Origin: Penelope pileata
Taxonomy: Eukaryota > Chordata > Aves > Galliformes > Cracidae
Direction: 5' to 3'
DNA: 64,000 nucleotides
NCBI GenBank assembly: GCA_013396635.1
Contig: WBMW01005465.1
Span: forward strand, 270,582 to 334,581
Positions within the stretch are counted from its first letter, which is position 1; every line of letters starts with the position of its first letter. The notes beneath the pieces are model-generated. The model ran no database searches, was not told where the DNA came from, and was given only the letters and a program-made list of their open reading frames with translations. Position numbers and translations under genes: made by a program. Positions 58,236-64,000 of this stretch are shown here, one piece after another.

Positions 58236-61200
58236 AAGCAAGGAAATCTTTATGAGATTCTGGAATGTCCTTATGACTATCAATCACTTCAATCAGCTGT
58301 TAACTAAGGAGCTCAACAAAAATATTCATATTGTTATTTCACCCCAAGAGCAGACAACTGACATGGAAGCAAAACCACAGTTTTGGCAAAGCTGCTACAG
58401 ATGGATAAGCACTTGAGCCTCTGAACTGGAATACAGCAGCCAGCTGAAAGACATTAGCTCCTAAAGTGGGGATGTGTCAAACCCAACCCCAAACAGAACA
58501 AGCTTTGCTCCCTAGTGCTGTTGCTCCCTCAAAGGCAGGCAGTGAGGGTCACAAAATGCTGGGCACCCCAGCAGGTTTATCTAGTGGCAAAAGCAAGTGG
58601 GGAATAGAACACTCAAACTTTCAAGTATTACCTCAAAATAGTGATGCTTCATTCTCATATTTATCTGGGAGGAGGGGAAAAAAAAGAAAACAAAAAATCT
58701 AAAATAAGATGTGAAAGATCTCGTGACTTTTAACCATTGTGCACGAGTCAGTCCCAGTACAGAAGTCCTCCTCTGTTTGTGGGGTAAGAGTCAGGGAAGA
58801 AAGGAAGCCTTGAGGTGGATCTCCAGGAACACCTTGCTCAAAGGTGATTCTGAGTGCATGTGGCTGAACTGTACTGAAAGCTCATGTTCTTTCTCCAAGA
58901 GCAACACAAGCGATGAAATAAGGATATCTGTTCAGCATACACTTCACTAAGGCCAATTCCTCCCTCCCCAAGGAGAGAAGTTTATCTTAAATCAGAGCTT
59001 AAAGTAAGTATGAGTGATTTGCTAGCAACCAAACCATTTCCTGACTTCTTTCCAGAAAACACATTAGAGAACCACAGACGAGAATATTCGAGCCTGAGGT
59101 GAAACAGACACTGCAGGATGATGGATCTTGCTCTGTTTTCAGTTCCTAGAACTAATTGATTTTTTTGCCACCTACTGTCTTCATTAAAACTTTGGTCCTC
59201 AGAGCTGAAAAACATTAAGTCTTCCATGTTCTGCTAAGAGGTCACTCAAAGCTTCCCTTAAGCTTCTGCTTTCCAACCTTAAAGCTAATTAAACCTGATA
59301 GTAAAGAGTACACTGATTTAACTTCACAGCCTGTTCTTAATTCTGCTGTCAGTGTGCTTCCACCATCAATAATGAAGATTCTGAAGGGGATAAAGGCATT
59401 GCAGGGCTGCGTGGAAAGACATGGGTCACAGAGCAGCTCACACAGTGAAAGAAGACCCCTCTAAATGAGCATAAAGCACTAACGAAGGCCATGGCACACC
59501 TTGACCAGCATCAGCTGCTAACTAATACAGATACTGTCCCCTAGCTGCACTGCACCATGCTACAGGTTACTGCCATCCCTTTCCTGTCATCTCAGATCTG
59601 GCAGCAGTGCAACCTCTGTTTGGGTTTCCTAATCATCTCTACTCGAAATGGTTCAAGCAGTCAAAGAATGTGACAATTAAGAAGGCAGTCCAATGGTTCT
59701 AGACTAAGAAATTCTTTGGAAATACTGCAGAAGCAGAATGCAAAGCATTCCATAATCTGTGAAAATGCAAGTAAGGGTCTGCATTTGCGAACTACAAAGT
59801 TTGCGTGTTAGAAAGAGCTGGTCTGGCTTATGACATAGATACTAAATTTGGCTTCTGGTTTCAGTGGGCTTAGGCCCATTCCTAATGAGAGAGTAGTAAA
59901 GCTGAGAACTGACCATATAAAAATTCTGATTTCCCAATTTCGTAGAAGAACAAACAGTTTTTCAACTGTGTTTTCATCAAAAAAGAAAAAATCTCACAAG
60001 AAAAGCTTAGGTGCTGACTGTCAGCACAGCTCCCTGGAAAGGCCAACAGCCCACATCAGTCTCACTCTGGTTTGAAACACTTAAAATGAACCTGGGAAGT
60101 TCCAACGCTATCTTTCAGTCACCATTCTGCTCTTTTGCTTTTTGTTAAGCATGTGGCAGAGCAAATAACTGAACGTACGTACTGAACTGACCTCAAATCC
60201 CTTGAACTATTTTGTTCTTTGTTTTTAACCTATTTATTTAAAAATTAAACCTGAAATATTAGTGTCCCTCCTAGGCACATAGAATATTCTGTTATCGAAG
60301 AACAAAGAGCTGTTTTCTACTCGTGTGATCTGTTGTTCTGGTCCTCGCAATATGCCAGTTCACTAGTTCACATTTACCACTGACTTTTCAATGCTTTCTG
60401 AAGCCCAAATGACATTACCCTTTAAGCACACAAGGCTCTCGTCGTTCAGAAAGAGGCAGCACAAAAAGTCACTGCATATAAAGCTAAGGTACAATTAAGC
60501 AGCTAAGAAGGAAAAAGAAAAAAAGAATTTTCATCAACCAATTTTGCTCCCATTCACCCCTTCCATGCAGAGCCCTGCTGGAGATATATCGGCTCTGACA
60601 TTCCTCGCAACACAAATTCAGATGGCAGGCAAGTTCAGGTCAGAAAGAATTCAGTTCAGGCTCTATTCTGTTTTTTTCAGACATGGATCACAAAACTTCA
60701 GTGATACCGTACGATCTCTTATAGATGTTTTGCTTTAAGTAGTACCCATTGAAACATCTTCTTAGGCATCACGTACACCCTGTCCCTCAGAACTGTGAGG
60801 CACCTGTCCAATAAATATATAAAGGGACGTATTTCATGTTTCTCTGCACTGAGTTATAGCCCATTACAAATGAGATGTCTCTGCTTTTCATTAGCTATCA
60901 TTGGTTTTCATTCGCTCCTATCAGTAATAAATACCAGCTCAATTTCCAGCAATATCTTCAACCCAGATACACATATTGTAGTCACACCAGAATAGATCTT
61001 TTGGATATTTTTGTTTGTAAGATTAGAATTGAACAACTGAGGGCCTCAATCTAACAAAAAAAGTTTATAAGCTAATTATTCTGAAAAAAAGAAAAAAAAG
61101 AAAACCTATTTTTGGCACAAGGTTAAGGCTTTTGTCAAGAAGACTAAGGTAGCTCTCCCAAAATTGTTTCACTTTTATTTATATATATACACACACACAA

Positions 61201-64000
61201 AGCAAGGTATAGTTTACTGTTTTACATAAAATTTTGCTACAATTACAGCAAAAAAAAAATTATATATGTTTTACATGCATTTAACAGTTCATTTGTGCTC
61301 ACGTCCTTAATAAGATTCAAAGAAGTTATACAGAATAAATGAAGATGATAGAGGAAAAAAAATCATTTTATTGACCTGAGTTCCTTAGCTCATGCTACTT
61401 TCCCATTTCTGGGCCAAAAATGAAATTAGGACTGACTAGGATCCTAATTAATTTGCAAATACAAAAGCACTGTTCCATACAGAGTTTGGCCCTGCACAGA
61501 CAAGATCAGTGGGAATTAGTTGCTATTACTGACTTTTCCTTTGCTTCTATAGGGTTTCATACAAATCCATAGTCTCTCTGTAAATCCCATGGATTTCCTT
61601 CCTTTCCATTTTTGAAGAATGATTTAAGTCTTACTAGGCAAGCAAAATAAATAGTTATTAGGTAGAACAAAAACCATCAGGAGGATATCACAGTACGCAG
61701 AAGAGCAATTACCACCCCGTATTTCTTCATTTGTATAGTTTCACTTACATAACAAATAATAACAAACAATAACAAAAAAGTGGCATGAACTAAACAGCAA
61801 AAAATTAAGAAGAAAATAAAAACTATTAGAATTATTTGAGAAGTTTCAAAGATCTTGTGCAGCTTTAATGCAATCCATCTTCAATACTGATTATATGCTT
61901 GAGAAAATCTGACATTTCAACATGTCTTTAGCCAGTTGGTTTCCTTCCAAACTCCTGCTGCTCTCTGATGTTAGAAAAGGTCAAACTTACAAAATTCCTT
62001 AAAATTTATTTAAATAATAAGAGTCAGTAAACTGACCACAAACCACCACATAATTGCTCTGATTACAACAGTTTAATTCAATTCAAGAGGAAAAAAATTT
62101 TGGTAAGCTGTCTGGTATCAAACGCATTCAGACAATTTCAACTCTAATCTAATTGACAAAACATTAAACTGTCTGGTTCCTGATCTGAAAGCTACCATTC
62201 TCAAAAACTTGCACCTGATTTTATCTGAATATTTTTATACTGTATGTAAAATTGTCAAACATCTTCCAGCAAGACAAAGCACGTACAAGCATACTAATGT
62301 TTTGACTCATTTTCAAGCTTTCAGAAAAATCTGTGATTTTTAAATACTAAACATTAAACACCATCCAAGTATCTAAGAAATCTCTCAGAATGCAACATAA
62401 TTCCTGAAGTTGCTGCAATATGTTTCTTCTTTATATAGTTGTTATTTCTATTATACATATTTTGCAGGTACACACAACATACCAAATACAACAGAGCAGT
62501 CTGATGTCAACCAGTGCAATGTGTCAGTTTAGAGAACGAGAGAACTTCCCCAAAACAAGAGCTTTGTTATAAACTGTTACTGACCCAGCTTTCTCCGTAC
62601 CTCAGAGAACAGCCTATTCCAATCCTGTCCCTATTACAACAAGCATGCCGAGTTACAGATTCCTTATTTCTTGTTTATGCACTTTGTGTGCCTGTCCAGT
62701 GGCAACCAGATTGATGCGTGTTTACTCCAAGAGCAAACTCTCATGCTAGACCTGGCTATAATAAACTGCAAGCTCAAATCCACTGACTATGGTCAGTTAG
62801 CGTCATCCCTCGCGAAGGGACTTCAATTATTTTCTAAAATTTCCACAGCAGCAATATTTTCATAAAACGCCAACCCAGGAATACACCCAGACTGTACGAG
62901 AAAGTCCTTATCTGTCTTATGGAAAGCCTTCAGAAGGCCTGCTGAAAATCCTCAAGTTTGGCTGTTTGGTCAGTGACCAGTCTCTTTGGAAATGTTCAGA
63001 CAAAGCATAGGACAGAGGAAATACAGGCAACACCTTGTATGTATATGCACTGGAATGCAACATGAGAACATGTGACAAGTCTCTGCAAACATGAAAAGGT
63101 TTTGCTCAAAAACTAAAAGAAGTTTCCAAAGAGCTAAATTCCATTCTACCAAGATGTTAAATTCCTACAGAATAACTCAGGACCAGAAAGCTGTGCAATA
63201 ACACAAGTTTGCAAAAGCACAGTTACAAGCTGACGTGACCATGCTTCAGAGACTGGATACTTCAGTTATGAGTCCCAGTTACAGTACGATGGGTTCACAA
63301 CTGCTATGAGCAGGATCCCAGCTGACCCACCCAATTTTCCTCTCTCTGTTAACGTCAGGGTACCACCTCTCATGAAAAAGCCACATGTGCAGGCAAGCAC
63401 AGTCTTCAGACATCATCACAGACGTAGACAGCACTGAGTGGTGCAGTTAAATAAGTGCACAACTATCAACAAAAATTGCTGAGAAACAGTGAGAAAGGAC
63501 TTCAAACAATAGACACATTCAAGGATTTCATCCCCTCAGCGGAAGTTTCATGCCAGGAATAGCAGCAGGGGTGAAGGGGCTGTTTTGTGAGCCACTAACA
63601 GCTCGATAGCTGCCTTTTGAAACCTAACATATGAAACAAACGAGCAGAGCTTCCACCAGTTCATGATGATTATGCTTTTCTATTAATGATGAAGAATTTC
63701 AGACTTACTTCTAAGTTTTCTGAATTACATAAAAGCATTTTATACACACACGTGGAAGTGCAATCAATTCAAGTGATTGCACACACCAAGTGAATTTCTG
63801 AGCGTATACTCTGGAACCATAGTTACTCCTACAACTTCAGGCTAAACGTGCCTGTATTTTGCATTCTGCGGTATTTTAAGACAGTAAACAAGCTTGTATT
63901 GTCAGCTTGTCAGTTGAGGTAGTGGAACAACATCTGCAGTTTATTCCATGCTTCGGTCAACTACAGTACAGGCCTCGGAAAAACACAAAAACATTTTCTA
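58236..64000. other. Non-coding region, no gene recognised
   Basis: AT-rich DNA up to the window edge. It has a short TA/CA microsatellite (about 61178-61198) and A-rich tracts, but no transposon or exon that I can name on either strand. Confidence 0.6.

Noticed and set aside
57991..58287. Leu-Ser-rich minus-strand frames
   Set aside because: Produced by translating the GA-rich simple repeat.
52131..64000. Search for carboxylesterase exons expected by mammalian synteny
   Set aside because: No catalytic-serine elbow (GESAGG-type) or other esterase motif seen in any long frame on either strand.

Overview
The window is a vertebrate genomic segment, almost certainly from a bird and most likely a galliform such as chicken. 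It holds large introns with GT-AG splice sites, CR1 LINE 3' ends with the terminal octamer repeat, two mariner-type elements of the Galluhop kind, and an avian ERV-L-type solo LTR. There is no bacterial gene organisation, no CRISPR array, and no tRNA or rRNA gene that I can see.

Only one gene is well supported: SLC6A2, the sodium- and chloride-dependent noradrenaline transporter (NET), on the + strand. Thirteen coding exons can be read from 7840 to the stop codon at 44992-44994. They correspond to coding exons 2-14 in the 14-coding-exon human numbering. All splice phases join, and the joined frame gives 526 residues, equivalent to human residues 92-617, with no length difference from the human protein. 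Coding exon 1 (N-terminus and TM1, including Asp75) and the promoter lie upstream of the window. Bases 1-7839 are therefore read as part of intron 1.

Layout: 1-7839, intron 1 with one mariner-type copy; 7840-22957, exons 2-5 (TM2-TM5) with a 10.9 kb intron 3; 26704-32207, exons 6-9 (TM6-TM9); 34911-39053, exons 10-11, whose flanking introns hold a CR1 fragment running into an assembly gap, the solo LTR and the second mariner-type copy; 41587-44994, exons 12-14 (TM11 end, TM12, C-tail); about 44995-45885, a likely 3' UTR with AATAAA at 45863. From about 45.9 to 64 kb I see no recognisable gene. That stretch has a distal poly(A)-signal region near 51.69 kb, a GC-richer patch at 51.8-52.1 kb, one CR1 fragment, a GA-rich simple repeat and two further unresolved positions or gaps.

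The most interesting point is biological. Birds are reported to lack the dopamine transporter gene SLC6A3 and to use NET in dopaminergic neurons. This NET shows a Phe-to-Tyr change at the position of human Phe317 in the TM6 substrate pocket, and several dopamine-transporter-like residues (Asn at 463, and Glu plus Asn-Ser-Trp in extracellular loop 2). I found no convincing undescribed system. The other findings are candidates of modest weight and are scored accordingly.
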